Assembly: GCF_038096165.1 (NCBI RefSeq)
Contig: NZ_CP151076.1
Span: forward strand, 3,717,501 to 3,781,500
Length of the DNA stretch: 64,000 nt
Reading direction: 5' to 3'
DNA from: Pseudomonas sp. G.S.17
GTDB lineage: Bacteria > Pseudomonadota > Gammaproteobacteria > Pseudomonadales > Pseudomonadaceae
The position numbers and the translations under genes are program-made. The notes under the pieces were generated by a model, which was not told the origin of the DNA, did no database searches, and saw only the letters and a list, made by a program, of their open reading frames with translations. Shown one piece after another: positions 45,079 to 53,897 of this stretch. Each line of letters opens with the position of its first letter. Positions within the stretch are counted from its first letter, which is position 1.

Positions 45079-46650
45079 TCAGGGATGAGCCACCATCGCT
45101 GTCGCCAATGCCGGGTCGCGGCCATAGACATCCGGGACATACAGCAGATGACCTTGGCTATCGACCTGGGCGGTCCAGTAAGTGAGCAAAATCGGCACGG
45201 GTTTAGTCAGCCTGAATTCGTGAGTAATGCCGGTGGTCAGCAGCACCTCGGTACGCTCTCGATCCGCCGGGCTCAGCAGCATGTCGCGCAGGCGCAGTGG
45301 CTGCTCGACCCGTACGCAGCCGGAACTGAAGGCCCGGGGGCCTTTGCTGAACAGCGCCTGGCTGGGCGTGTCGTGCAGGTACACGGAATAAGGGTTGGGA
45401 AAACGGATGACGATTCTGCCAAGCGGGTTTTTCGGCCCGGCATCCTGGCGCAACAGGATATTGCCCGGATTGTCCCAATCGATGTCTTCAGCTGTCAGTG
45501 GATTGCCGGCGAGGTCCAGCACTTGCAGATTGTGTTTGAGCAGGAAGCCATGATCGCGGCGGATTTCCGGCAATTTGTCTTCGCGCAGAATAGTGGGTGG
45601 AATCGTCCAGGTCGGGTTGAGCGTCAAGCGAGTGACCATGGACTTGAGCAGCGGGGTCTGCCGCTCGGCACGGCCGACCTGGGTGCGGGTCTGCCAGACC
45701 GACACACCGCCCTTGTAGACGCTCAGTTGCGCCGCCGCAACGTTGACCAGCACGCTGTCGGGTTCCAGATCCTGGGCAAGCCAGCGAAAGCGTTCCAGGT
45801 TGATCCGCAGCTGTTCGCGGCGCATCGCAGGGCTGACGTTCAACTCATTGACGGTTCCCTGGCCGAGGACGCCATCGGCTTGCAGCGAATGGTTGAGCTG
45901 AAAGCTTTTCACCGCATTCACCAACGCCGGGCTATAGGCGTTATCCGGGCCGGAAAACGGGCTGCTCAGGTAGCCTTCGCTGAACAACCGCTGGGCCAGT
46001 TGAGGGATTCGTGCATCCTGCATGTCGGGACGCAGCAAGGGGCCGCTGTCGAAGGGCTTCCAGTTGAGCAACGCCAGTTGCCGCTGCTGGGCATAGACCC
46101 GGCGCAGATTCTGGTACTGCTCCAGCGTCGGACGCGCCAGGCGAAACGCGTCGGCCATGTCCTGCAAACCGGGGCCAGCAATGGCCAACACGGGTGAGGT
46201 GCGATCAAGCGAGACTTCCCGGGAACGCCAGATTGGCTCGAAACGCGCTTGCAGCAACCGGCCGTAACGCAGGTCCTGCAAGGCTTGCAAATAATGCTGG
46301 CTGGTATTGAGGTCGGCGCAGACCGAGTCAACTGGAACCAGATCGGCCGGTTTGGTGTAATCAGTCGGGTTGAGACCGTCGTCCGCCAGTTGCCGAAGCT
46401 CCGACTCCAATAGCGACAGGCGCCCCTGAACGGACCAGACCGGCAAGTAGCCCTGCTGCTGATAAAAGGCCTGCAAAAGACTGAGCGCCGGTATGTCCAG
46501 ACGCGAAGCCAAGACCGGGCATTGCACGGCCATTTGCGTGAGCGCCAATTGCACCGGGCTTTGCGGTTCAACGAGCCCTTCCTGGGCAGTCGCGACCAAT
46601 GGCGCAGCGAGCAGGCAAATGCTCAAGTAATATGCACGCTTTTTGACCAA
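45079..46650 (-). CDS. YcbB/LdtD-like L,D-transpeptidase
   Basis: A 523-residue periplasmic peptidoglycan enzyme. Signal peptide at residues 1-22; a peptidoglycan-binding region near 240-280 (NAVKSFQLNHSLQADGVLG); and a YkuD catalytic domain with HDTPSQALF and SSGCVRV, Cys445. It makes 3-3 cross-links or attaches proteins to peptidoglycan. The start is TTG at 46650, with GGAG 8 bases before it. It is divergent from a second L,D-transpeptidase gene (46735), which suggests shared control of cell-wall crosslinking. Confidence 0.92.
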   Translation of the reverse strand: MVKKRAYYLSICLLAAPLVATAQEGLVEPQSPVQLALTQMAVQCPVLASRLDIPALSLLQAFYQQQGYLPVWSVQGRLSLLESELRQLADDGLNPTDYTKPADLVPVDSVCADLNTSQHYLQALQDLRYGRLLQARFEPIWRSREVSLDRTSPVLAIAGPGLQDMADAFRLARPTLEQYQNLRRVYAQQRQLALLNWKPFDSGPLLRPDMQDARIPQLAQRLFSEGYLSSPFSGPDNAYSPALVNAVKSFQLNHSLQADGVLGQGTVNELNVSPAMRREQLRINLERFRWLAQDLEPDSVLVNVAAAQLSVYKGGVSVWQTRTQVGRAERQTPLLKSMVTRLTLNPTWTIPPTILREDKLPEIRRDHGFLLKHNLQVLDLAGNPLTAEDIDWDNPGNILLRQDAGPKNPLGRIVIRFPNPYSVYLHDTPSQALFSKGPRAFSSGCVRVEQPLRLRDMLLSPADRERTEVLLTTGITHEFRLTKPVPILLTYWTAQVDSQGHLLYVPDVYGRDPALATAMVAHP

Positions 46651-46734
46651 CTACTTCACTCCAATCCATGGCCGTCGATTTGACGGAATACCAACAGGAA
46701 TCAGAAGCCGCTCACTGGCGAGGACTCCCTGCAC

Positions 46735-47448
46735 ATGCTGACCTTCATGCGCCGACTCTGTCTGGCAGCTATTACCCTATGCGCAACCTGCGGTCCAGCC
46801 CTCGCCGCTGGCACCAGCAATCAGATTCTTTACAGCAAGCTCACCCACGCCGCCCCGGATCTCAACCCCACGGTACTGAAAAGTGCCCTGAATGCGGTGC
46901 AATGCGCAGTCAGCAGTGGTGACCGACAAGCCAAACATCTGGCGGTTATTGACTATTCCCAGCCCTCCACCGCTCGTCGGCTGTGGATCTTTGACCTCAG
47001 CAAACGGACATTGGTGCTGCGTGACCTGGTGGCCCACGGGCAAAAATCCGGTGAGAACTTTGCCACGCAGTTTTCCAATCGCATGGGCAGCTATCAGTCC
47101 AGCCTGGGATTGTTCCGCACCCAGGAAAGCTATGAAGGCAGCCACGGTTATTCACTGCGCATGGACGGTCTTGAACCGGGTTTCAATGATCACGCCCGTG
47201 ATCGAGACATCGTGATCCATGCCGCCGACTATGTGAACCCGTTGTGGAGCGAACGGCAGGGCCGGATCGGACGCAGCCAAGGCTGCCCCGCCGTGCGCCC
47301 GCAAGTGGCGCGTCAGGTGATCGACAAACTCAAGGATGGCCAATTCATGTTCGCCTGGTACCCCGACCAACGCTGGCTGAAATCCTCGGCGTACCTGAAT
47401 TGCCAGTCACGGCAGATCGCCAGTTTGCCTACGGCCAAAGGCGGTTAG
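46735..47448 (+). CDS. Murein L,D-transpeptidase catalytic domain protein (YkuD_2)
   Basis: A 237-residue exported protein with a signal peptide ending PALAAG near residue 26. The YkuD_2-type catalytic site is visible: GLEPGFNDHARDRDIVIHAADYV with the His pair (shown here in parts: DIVIHAADYV) and GRSQGCPAV with Cys184. It acts on peptidoglycan in the periplasm. An ATG four codons downstream (46747) is an alternative start. It is divergent from the LdtD-like gene; the 84-base gap must hold both promoters. Confidence 0.9.
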   Translation: MLTFMRRLCLAAITLCATCGPALAAGTSNQILYSKLTHAAPDLNPTVLKSALNAVQCAVSSGDRQAKHLAVIDYSQPSTARRLWIFDLSKRTLVLRDLVAHGQKSGENFATQFSNRMGSYQSSLGLFRTQESYEGSHGYSLRMDGLEPGFNDHARDRDIVIHAADYVNPLWSERQGRIGRSQGCPAVRPQVARQVIDKLKDGQFMFAWYPDQRWLKSSAYLNCQSRQIASLPTAKGG

Positions 47449-47485
47449 GCTTCGCGACTCCTCATAAGTTAGATGGCTATGTGTT

Positions 47486-48067
47486 TTACGGTTTGCTACG
47501 CCGCGGCCGTGACACCACCGACTCGATATTCTTGCGCCCGATCAGCTTCGGAGTAACAGGCTGCTCGGGGGATGGCTCGTCCGCCAGCCACTTGAACATC
47601 ACCAGACAATCGACCAGCCCCAAGCGTGCGTGACGATAGGCGCGCGGCAAGCGACCGACTACGTCGAAGCCAAGTTTTTGCCAGAGCGCGACCGCCACCT
47701 CATTGCTCGACACCACTGAATTGAACTGCATGGCCAAAAAGCCTGCGTCGGCTGCAACGCGCTGGGAGTGTTCGCACATCAGGCGCGCGACGCCCTTGCC
47801 ACGGGCGGCTTCGCTGACCATGTAACCGCAGTTGCAGACATGCTTGCCGGGGCCGGCGGCGTTGGCCTTGAGGTAGTAACTGCCGAGCAACTCGCCATTT
47901 TCTTCGGCGACGAAGGTGTGCAAAGGCAGCTCCAGCCAGAGCTGCAACGCCTGCTCCCGGGTCGTATCGGGGTCATAGGCGTAAGTCTCTTGCCCGCTGG
48001 CCACGGCGTGAAAAGTGGGCCAGAAGTGCGCAAAGTCTTCGGCAGTCATGGGGCGGATATGGATCAT
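47486..48067 (-). CDS. GNAT-family N-acetyltransferase
   Basis: A 193-residue acetyltransferase with the acetyl-CoA-binding motif ARGKGVARLMCEHS and the trailing GFDVVGRLPRAY strand-helix. The substrate is unknown; the family acetylates amino groups on small molecules or proteins. ATG at 48067 is preferred to an adjacent TTG. The last 30 residues are basic and probably disordered. It is convergent with the L,D-transpeptidase gene at 46735, but no functional link is evident. Confidence 0.88.
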   Translation of the reverse strand: MIHIRPMTAEDFAHFWPTFHAVASGQETYAYDPDTTREQALQLWLELPLHTFVAEENGELLGSYYLKANAAGPGKHVCNCGYMVSEAARGKGVARLMCEHSQRVAADAGFLAMQFNSVVSSNEVAVALWQKLGFDVVGRLPRAYRHARLGLVDCLVMFKWLADEPSPEQPVTPKLIGRKNIESVVSRPRRSKP

Positions 48068-48206
48068 CAAAACAGCCTTGAACGGTCAGTGAAGCGGCAT
48101 TCTTCGGGATTCAGGCTGCAGTTGGCAAGTCAGGCGCATGATTGCAGCTTCATCATGCGCACAAGCCCATGGGCAAATTCGATCCAGGCCCCTTATGATT
48201 GCTCTC

Positions 48207-48608
48207 ATGACGACGCCTCTGCCGATTCGCCAACCCTGCCCGCCCGGCGCCTGCGATTGCGGGCGTGACTCGCTGCTGGAAACTCCGGGGGCCGACTTGC
48301 GCGTGCTGTTTCTGAATCGCAGCGAAGAAAAGCGCCTGCTGGAGCGGTTGGAAAACCTGCAGAGCCTTGCCGACCTGCAACGCTTGCAGGGCCGGATTTA
48401 TGAGCAGTTGGGCGTGCGCGTGGACATAGAGCCCGGTTTCAATGAAGTTCGCACCATGCGCGGCATTGGCATTACGTTAAGTGAACGGCCGGGCCTGTGC
48501 CGCAAGACCCGGCAATCAATCCCGGCCGCGATTCGCCGGGGGCTGGAAAAGCACCCGGAAATCGCCTACGAACTGCTCAACGCCAACGACCTGTTGCGTG
48601 ATACCTGA
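48207..48608 (+). CDS. Conserved-looking hypothetical protein
   Basis: A 133-residue soluble protein. It opens with PIRQPCPPGACDCGRD, a Cys-rich start that could bind a metal, followed by a charged helix (RLLERLENLQSLADLQRLQ) and a basic C-terminal part (CRKTRQSIPAAIRRGLEKHP). It resembles an uncharacterised Pseudomonas family as far as I can tell by eye. ATG at 48207 or the one at 48195 could be the start; neither has a clear ribosome site. Its stop is 4 bases from the convergent MFS gene's stop. Confidence 0.65.
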   Translation: MTTPLPIRQPCPPGACDCGRDSLLETPGADLRVLFLNRSEEKRLLERLENLQSLADLQRLQGRIYEQLGVRVDIEPGFNEVRTMRGIGITLSERPGLCRKTRQSIPAAIRRGLEKHPEIAYELLNANDLLRDT

Positions 48609-48611
48609 AAC

Positions 48612-49898
48612 TCAGCCCACCGAATGCACACCCCCGACAGTCGCCAATGGTGCCGGTTTCGCCGCGGGTTCCTTGAGCAGCGTGAAGTACGCCACCGCCG
48701 AGCACGCCGCAACCACTGCACTGATGACGAACGCCGAGGAGAACGAGCCGCTCTGCTGCACGGTGAAGCCGGTGAGAATCGGCGCGATAGAACCCGCCAG
48801 ATAGCCGCCGAAATTCTGGATCGAGCCGAACGATGCAACCCGCTCCGAAGGCACGATGGTGTTGACGATCATCCACGCCGTGGCGCTGGAAATATTGATG
48901 AAAAACATCGTCAGGCAGAGCAGCACCACGCAGGCCACCACGTTGGTGGTGAACGCCACGATCAAGGTAAACAGCGCACCACCGAGCAACCCCATGATCA
49001 CCATCAGCTTGCGGCTGGCGAGCACTTTCATGCCCCGGGCAACCAGCTTGTCGCATACCTTGCCGGCAACGATGGTGCCCAACGCGCCGAACAGATACGC
49101 CAGCGATACCACCCAGGCGGTGCGGTACAAGTCCAGGCCGTGCTCGCGTTCGAAGTAGCCGGGCAACCAGGTCAGGTTGAGCCAGATCATGTAGATCACG
49201 CCCATGAAACCGAGGAAAGCGCCCCAGGTGTTGCGGTCCTTGAACAGCGCGGTCCAGCGCACTTTCGGCCCGGTACTTTGCTTGACCTGCGCGGGCACGG
49301 GCTCGGCGCGCCCGGTCTCGGCCATGTACTGCGCCTTGCTCTTGTAGAAGGCAAACCAGCAGGCGGCCAGTATCAGACCGATGATGCCGGTGAGCACGAA
49401 CATGCCCCGCCAGCCCAGATGGACCATGAACAATGTCAGCAACGGCGGTGCAAGACACGGCCCGATGCAGGTCGAGGACCAGACCCAGCCGGTCGCCGTG
49501 CCGCGTTCCTTGGTGTCGAACCACTCCGACAGTGCCTTGGCCGCTGACGGAAACACCGGCGCTTCGCCAATCCCCAGCAACACCCGCAAGCCCACCAGGT
49601 GCCCATAACTGCTGAACAGGCCGAACGCGGCCTGGGCAATCGACCAGACAATCAGCGAACCACCCAGCGCCAGCTTGCTGCCCAGACGGTCGATCAAGGC
49701 ACCAAGGGGCAACTGCGAGAATGCGTAGGCGACGGAAAAGGCCGAGAGCATGATGCCCATCTGCATCGGGCTGATGGCCAGGTCTTTCTGGATGGAGGTA
49801 TTGGCGATGGACAGCGCACTGCGGTCCAGATAGTTGACTACACCAATCAGAAACAGGAACAGAATCGTCAGCGTCTTGTAGCTTTTTATTGTTCTCAT
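48612..49898 (-). CDS. MFS transporter, ACS (sugar-acid) family
   Basis: A 428-residue twelve-segment permease. The N terminus (VNYLDRSALSIANTSIQKDL) and the loop GALIDRLGSKLALGGS are typical of the anion:cation symporter branch that takes up hexuronates, glucarate and similar acids. GAGG precedes the ATG at 49898. It stands downstream of the LysR gene on the same strand (118-base gap, holding a perfect palindrome at 50001-50017) and is likely the first uptake system of the sugar-acid cluster. Confidence 0.88.
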   Translation of the reverse strand: MRTIKSYKTLTILFLFLIGVVNYLDRSALSIANTSIQKDLAISPMQMGIMLSAFSVAYAFSQLPLGALIDRLGSKLALGGSLIVWSIAQAAFGLFSSYGHLVGLRVLLGIGEAPVFPSAAKALSEWFDTKERGTATGWVWSSTCIGPCLAPPLLTLFMVHLGWRGMFVLTGIIGLILAACWFAFYKSKAQYMAETGRAEPVPAQVKQSTGPKVRWTALFKDRNTWGAFLGFMGVIYMIWLNLTWLPGYFEREHGLDLYRTAWVVSLAYLFGALGTIVAGKVCDKLVARGMKVLASRKLMVIMGLLGGALFTLIVAFTTNVVACVVLLCLTMFFINISSATAWMIVNTIVPSERVASFGSIQNFGGYLAGSIAPILTGFTVQQSGSFSSAFVISAVVAACSAVAYFTLLKEPAAKPAPLATVGGVHSVG

Positions 49899-50000
49899 GC
49901 GCGCCTCTGCTGAGCGGTTGACGCCCCTACCGTCGAGGTGGAGCGTCGGTCACTCTAGTAGGCCGATTGCCAGCTGCCCAATGACGAGATTCAATCAAAC

Positions 50001-50017
50001 GATAACCAATGGTTATC
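50001..50017. promoter_or_regulatory. Perfect 17-base palindrome upstream of the MFS gene
   Basis: GATAACCAATGGTTATC at 50001-50017, a perfect inverted repeat around one central base, lies 103 bases upstream of the MFS start and overlaps the stop codon of the LysR gene. The same GATAAC-N5-GTTAT core recurs at 50975-50991 before the LysR gene, which supports an operator role. Confidence 0.6.
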
Positions 50018-50972
50018 AAGGTGTCTGGCGTGCGCTGCGCAGGGCATCTGCCCCCGCCAGCAGCTCTTCGATGAAGGCCTGGGCGGACCAGCCGGGCGTC
50101 TCGTTGCGCCGGGTAATGATCCCGTAGTCCGCCAGCACCAGAGGAAACGGCAGCGCCAGGCGAGTCAGGCGACCGGCCTGCATGTCCGGCCCGACCATGG
50201 ATTCGGCGAGCATCGCCACCATGGGTGCGGTTTGCAGCAATTGCAGCGTGGTCTGCATTGAACTGGTCTCCACGGTATTTTCCGGGGTCTGCATGCCCGC
50301 TTCGGCAAAGGCGCGTTCCAACCGGGCGCGCATGGGCGTGCCGGCCGGATAAACGATCCACGGCCAGCTGCCGAGTTCGGCCAGGGGCAATTCCCGCGCA
50401 CCGGCCAACGGATGCTGGCTGCCAGTGACCAGGCACAGCGGCTCCGGCGCCAGCGCCTGGAAGTCGAACAACTTGCGATGGCTGTCCAGCGTGAACCGGG
50501 CGATGACCAGATCCAGTTGCTTGTGTTCGAGCATGCTCAACAGATTGGCGCTGGTGCCTTCCAGGACATCCAGCGCGAGCAGCGGCCAGCGTTGTTTGAT
50601 GCCGACAATCGCTGCGGGCAGCGCCACCGAAGTGGGCGCAAAAATGGTGCCGATCTTCAGCAGACCGTGCCCACCCTGACGCAGATGATTGACCTGGCCC
50701 ACGAAATGCTCGGCATCGTTCAGGGCGATCTGCGCGTAACGGGCGACATGGCTGCCCAAATCGGTGGGCGACATGCTGCGCGGCAGACGCTGGAACAAGT
50801 CAAAGCCCAGTTGTTTCTCGACCTCACGCAGCATTTTGCTGACCGCCGGCTGGCTGATATTCATCGCCAGCGCCGTGGCGTGCATGTTCTGCGTACGGGC
50901 CAGGGTATCGATCAACACCAGATGGCGGAACCTCAGCCAATTGCACAGCTGTTTGAAGCCGACGTCCGCCAT
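50016..50972 (-). CDS. LysR-family regulator of the sugar-acid cluster
   Basis: A 318-residue LysR-type regulator with the N-terminal helix-turn-helix MHATALAMNISQPAVSKML and a C-terminal effector domain. The start at 50972 is chosen because GGAGG is 7 bases upstream and the frame then begins MADVGFKQLCNWLRFRH; an ATG at 51011 gives an unusual extension. It is divergent from the SDR gene at 51080, so it probably controls the catabolic operon to its right and the MFS gene to its left. The effector is presumably a sugar acid or its keto-deoxy product (inference). Confidence 0.9.
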   Translation of the reverse strand: MADVGFKQLCNWLRFRHLVLIDTLARTQNMHATALAMNISQPAVSKMLREVEKQLGFDLFQRLPRSMSPTDLGSHVARYAQIALNDAEHFVGQVNHLRQGGHGLLKIGTIFAPTSVALPAAIVGIKQRWPLLALDVLEGTSANLLSMLEHKQLDLVIARFTLDSHRKLFDFQALAPEPLCLVTGSQHPLAGARELPLAELGSWPWIVYPAGTPMRARLERAFAEAGMQTPENTVETSSMQTTLQLLQTAPMVAMLAESMVGPDMQAGRLTRLALPFPLVLADYGIITRRNETPGWSAQAFIEELLAGADALRSARQTP

Positions 50973-50974
50973 TC

Positions 50975-51021
50975 GATAACCTCCAGTTATTAAGCATTGA
51001 GAATATCTCATTGGAGATTAT
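50975..51021. promoter_or_regulatory. Operator-like elements in the LysR/SDR divergent region
   Basis: Two elements. GATAACCTCCAGTTATT at 50975-50991 repeats the core of the 50001 palindrome and covers the LysR ribosome site, suggesting autoregulation. AATATCTC (51002-51009) and GAGATTAT (51014-51021) form an inverted repeat with one mismatch and a 4-base centre, which could be the LysR site for the plus-strand operon starting at 51080. Confidence 0.5.
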
Positions 51022-51079
51022 CGGCAAGTCGCCCTAGGGTTATGTCCGGCGTATTTAATAACAACAATGGACATCCACC

Positions 51080-51820
51080 ATGAACCTCGCCAATAAACGC
51101 GTTTTGATTACCGCTGCGGCACAAGGGATCGGCCGTGCTTCGGTCCTGGCTTTCCAGGAGGCTGGCGCCCAGGTGATCGCCACTGACCTGCACATTGAAG
51201 CGTTGCAGGACATCCCCGGCATCCAGGTTCTGCAACTGGACGTGACCCAGCCCTCGGCCATCGACGCCATCGCCCAACAGGTCGGCACGCTGGACGTGTT
51301 GTTCAACTGTGCGGGCTACGTGCACAGCGGCGCGTTGCTCGACTGCGACGAACAGGCCTGGCAATTCTCCTTCGACCTCAACGTAACCGCCATGTACCGG
51401 ATGATTCGCGCGTTCCTGCCCGGCATGCTCGCGGCCGGCGGCGGCAGCATCGTCAACATGGCCTCGGTGGCTTCCAGCGTGAAAGGCGTTCCCAACCGTT
51501 TCGCCTACACCGCCAGCAAAGCCGCGGTGATCGGCCTGACCAAATCAGTGGCCACCGATTACGTCAGCAAAGGCATTCGCTGCAACGCCATCTGCCCCGG
51601 CACGGTCGACTCGCCTTCCCTGCGCCAACGTATTGCTGAACAGGCGCGCGCCCAAGGGCGTTCGGAAGCGGAGGTCTATCAGGCGTTTGTTGATCGCCAA
51701 CCCATGGGCCGCATCGGCACCGCCGAAGAAATCGCCCGCCTGGCCCTGTATCTGGCCAGCGACGCCAGTGCCTACACTACCGGCGGCGTGCATGTCATCG
51801 ACGGTGGCATGAGCGTCTGA
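51080..51820 (+). CDS. SDR dehydrogenase (2-keto-3-deoxy acid 4-dehydrogenase-like)
   Basis: A 246-residue short-chain dehydrogenase with ITAAAQGIGRA in the cofactor loop, NCAG, and the catalytic YTASKAAV (Tyr and Lys). Length and the C-terminal end (TGGVHVIDGGMSV) are typical. Next to an FAH-family hydrolase it resembles 2-keto-3-deoxy-L-fuconate/pentonate 4-dehydrogenases, which oxidise C4 before hydrolysis to pyruvate and a hydroxy acid. This role is inferred from context. Divergent from the LysR gene; first gene of the operon. Ribosome site weak. Confidence 0.85.
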   Translation: MNLANKRVLITAAAQGIGRASVLAFQEAGAQVIATDLHIEALQDIPGIQVLQLDVTQPSAIDAIAQQVGTLDVLFNCAGYVHSGALLDCDEQAWQFSFDLNVTAMYRMIRAFLPGMLAAGGGSIVNMASVASSVKGVPNRFAYTASKAAVIGLTKSVATDYVSKGIRCNAICPGTVDSPSLRQRIAEQARAQGRSEAEVYQAFVDRQPMGRIGTAEEIARLALYLASDASAYTTGGVHVIDGGMSV

Positions 51821-51854
51821 CCCTCTTTTTTCAACTCCACTCAGGATTTTCTCT

Positions 51855-52703
51855 ATGAAACTGCTGCGCTATGGCGAGAAAGGCCAGGAAAAACCCGGCC
51901 TGCTGGACGCTCAAGGACAGATCCGCGATTTGTCGGCACACATTGCTGATTTGTCCGGCAAGGCTCTGGAACCTTCCAGCCTGGAAGCGCTGAGCAAGCT
52001 CGACGTGGCAAGCCTGCCTTTGGTGAGCGGTTCGCCACGCATTGGTGCTTGTGTCGGCCAGGTGGGCAAGTTCATTTGCATCGGCCTCAACTACGCCGAT
52101 CACGCGGCAGAGTCGAACATGCCAGTGCCCAGCGAACCGGTGATTTTCAATAAATGGACCAGCGCCATCAACGGCCCGAACGATGACGTGCAGATCCCGC
52201 GCGGCTCGACCAAGACCGACTGGGAAGTCGAGTTGGGTGTGGTGATCGGCAAGGGCGGTCGCTACATCGACGAAAGCAACGCCATGGAACACGTGGCGGG
52301 CTACTGCGTCATCAACGACGTGTCCGAGCGTGAATGGCAGCTTGAACGCGGCGGCACCTGGGACAAAGGCAAGGGTTTCGACACCTTCGGCCCTATCGGT
52401 CCATGGCTGGTGACCCGCGACGAAATCACCGACCCGCATCAGCTGGATCTCTGGCTGGAAGTCGATGGCCATCGTTATCAGAACGGTAATACCCGCACCC
52501 TGGTGTTCCAGATTCCTGCGTTGATTGCCTACCTCAGCCGCTGCATGTCATTGCAACCGGGGGACATCATTTCCACCGGCACACCACCGGGCGTGGGTCT
52601 TGGCGTGAAACCCGAACCCGTGTTCCTGCGCGCAGGCCAGGAAATGCGCCTGGGCATCGCCGGTCTCGGCGAACAGCGCCAACGTACGGTGCAGGCTGAC
52701 TGA
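51855..52703 (+). CDS. FAH-family hydrolase (diketo-deoxy sugar acid hydrolase-like)
   Basis: A 282-residue fumarylacetoacetate-hydrolase-family protein. Metal and substrate motifs are intact: CIGLNYADHAAE, EPVIFNKWTSA, WEVELGVVIG and FDTFGPIGPWL, STGTPPGVG. Relatives are often misnamed ureidoglycolate lyase, but with an SDR they hydrolyse 2,4-diketo-3-deoxy acids (L-fuconate or pentonate routes) to pyruvate and L-lactate or glycolate. AGGA is 8 bases before ATG 51855. It is 34 bases after the SDR gene, so the two form one operon. Confidence 0.88.
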   Translation: MKLLRYGEKGQEKPGLLDAQGQIRDLSAHIADLSGKALEPSSLEALSKLDVASLPLVSGSPRIGACVGQVGKFICIGLNYADHAAESNMPVPSEPVIFNKWTSAINGPNDDVQIPRGSTKTDWEVELGVVIGKGGRYIDESNAMEHVAGYCVINDVSEREWQLERGGTWDKGKGFDTFGPIGPWLVTRDEITDPHQLDLWLEVDGHRYQNGNTRTLVFQIPALIAYLSRCMSLQPGDIISTGTPPGVGLGVKPEPVFLRAGQEMRLGIAGLGEQRQRTVQAD

Positions 52704-52719
52704 CCTGGTTCTCTGGTTC

Positions 52720-52824
52720 TGTGGGAGCGAGCTTGCTCGCGAAGGCGTCAGGTCAGTCAGCACATGCTTTGCCTGATAAATCGAATCGCGAGCAAGGTGG
52801 ATCGCCACCCCGGTCGCTCCCACA
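52720..52824. repeat. REPIN inside the sugar-acid cluster
   Basis: TGTGGGAGCGAGCTTGCTCG at 52720 is matched by an inverted arm (ATCGCGAGCAAGGTGG and CCGGTCGCTCCCACA, ending 52824). The right arm carries GGTGGATCGCCACCCCGG in place of the simple stem, so it is a variant. It separates the FAH gene (ends 52703) from the dehydrogenase gene at 52862 and may attenuate transcription. Confidence 0.85.
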
Positions 52825-52861
52825 ATTTTTTACCGCCCTCAACAATAAAAAGGAGTGACAC

Positions 52862-53836
52862 ATGCGGATCCTCATCACCGGCGGCACGGGGTTTATCGGC
52901 AAACAACTGGCCGAGCGTTTGCTGGCCCTGCGCAGCCTGACGTTCGAAGGCCAGGCCCCACAGGTCATTGAGCGCATCGTACTGTTCGACGCCTTTGCCG
53001 GCGAAGGTGTGCCCAACGACCCGCGCATCGAACTGGTGACGGGAGACATTGCCGACCCCGATGTGGTGGCGCGGGTCACCGATGGTGTGGATCTGGTGTG
53101 GCATCTGGCAGCGGTGGTCAGTTCGGCTGCCGAGGCTGATTTCGATCTGGGCATGCAGGTCAATCTGCACGGTTTGATGACGCTGCTGGAAACCCTGCGC
53201 CAACAAGGCAAAACCCCGAGATTTGTCTACGCCAGCGGCTTTGCTGTATTCGGTGGCAAGCTGCCGGAGGTCGTCAACGACGACACGGTGCTGACGCCGA
53301 AATCGTCTTATGGCATGCAAAAAGCGGTGGGCGAATTGTTGGTCGCCGATTATGCCCGCAAGGGCTTTGTCGACGGCCGCGTATTGCGCCTGCCCACTGT
53401 CGCCGTGCGCCCCGGCAAGCCGAACAAGGCAGCCTCGACCTTCTTCAGTTCGATCATTCGCGAGCCACTGGTGGGGCAAACCGCCGTCTGCCCGGTGCGT
53501 CCGGACACTCAGGTTTATCTCACCTCGCCACGCCGGGTCATCGAAGCGATGTTGCACGCCATGCTGCTGTCGCCCGAGACCTTGGGCGATGAACGCATCA
53601 TTCCCCTGCCCGGCGTGACCACCACTGTCGCCGACATGGTTGCGGCCTTGCAACGCGTGGCCGGTGCCGAGGTGGTCAAGCTGATTCGCTGGGAACCGGA
53701 CGCCACCATTCAGCGCATCGTCGAGGGCTGGCCCAGCAAGGTCGATGCCCCCCGCGCCCGCGCCCTGGGCTTTAACGCCGACGCCGATTTCGACGCCATC
53801 ATCCGCGCGCATATCGAGGACACCGCCGCTGGCTAG
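52862..53836 (+). CDS. NAD-dependent epimerase/dehydratase family protein (D-erythronate dehydrogenase-like)
   Basis: A 324-residue extended SDR with the NAD motif GGTGFIGKQL, the HLAAVVS segment and catalytic Tyr in YGMQK. By family and context it resembles DenD-type D-erythronate dehydrogenases, which oxidise C2 of a four-carbon acid, but uronate dehydrogenase and epimerase activities are alternatives. AAGGAG lies 7 bases before ATG 52862. The usual DenD partner kinase (DUF1537) is missing from the window. Confidence 0.78.
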   Translation: MRILITGGTGFIGKQLAERLLALRSLTFEGQAPQVIERIVLFDAFAGEGVPNDPRIELVTGDIADPDVVARVTDGVDLVWHLAAVVSSAAEADFDLGMQVNLHGLMTLLETLRQQGKTPRFVYASGFAVFGGKLPEVVNDDTVLTPKSSYGMQKAVGELLVADYARKGFVDGRVLRLPTVAVRPGKPNKAASTFFSSIIREPLVGQTAVCPVRPDTQVYLTSPRRVIEAMLHAMLLSPETLGDERIIPLPGVTTTVADMVAALQRVAGAEVVKLIRWEPDATIQRIVEGWPSKVDAPRARALGFNADADFDAIIRAHIEDTAAG

Positions 53837-53897
53837 CGGTGACTGACGAGCCACGCTTCCCCTATCGATAACAACAAAAATAATGAGGCAGTGCGAC

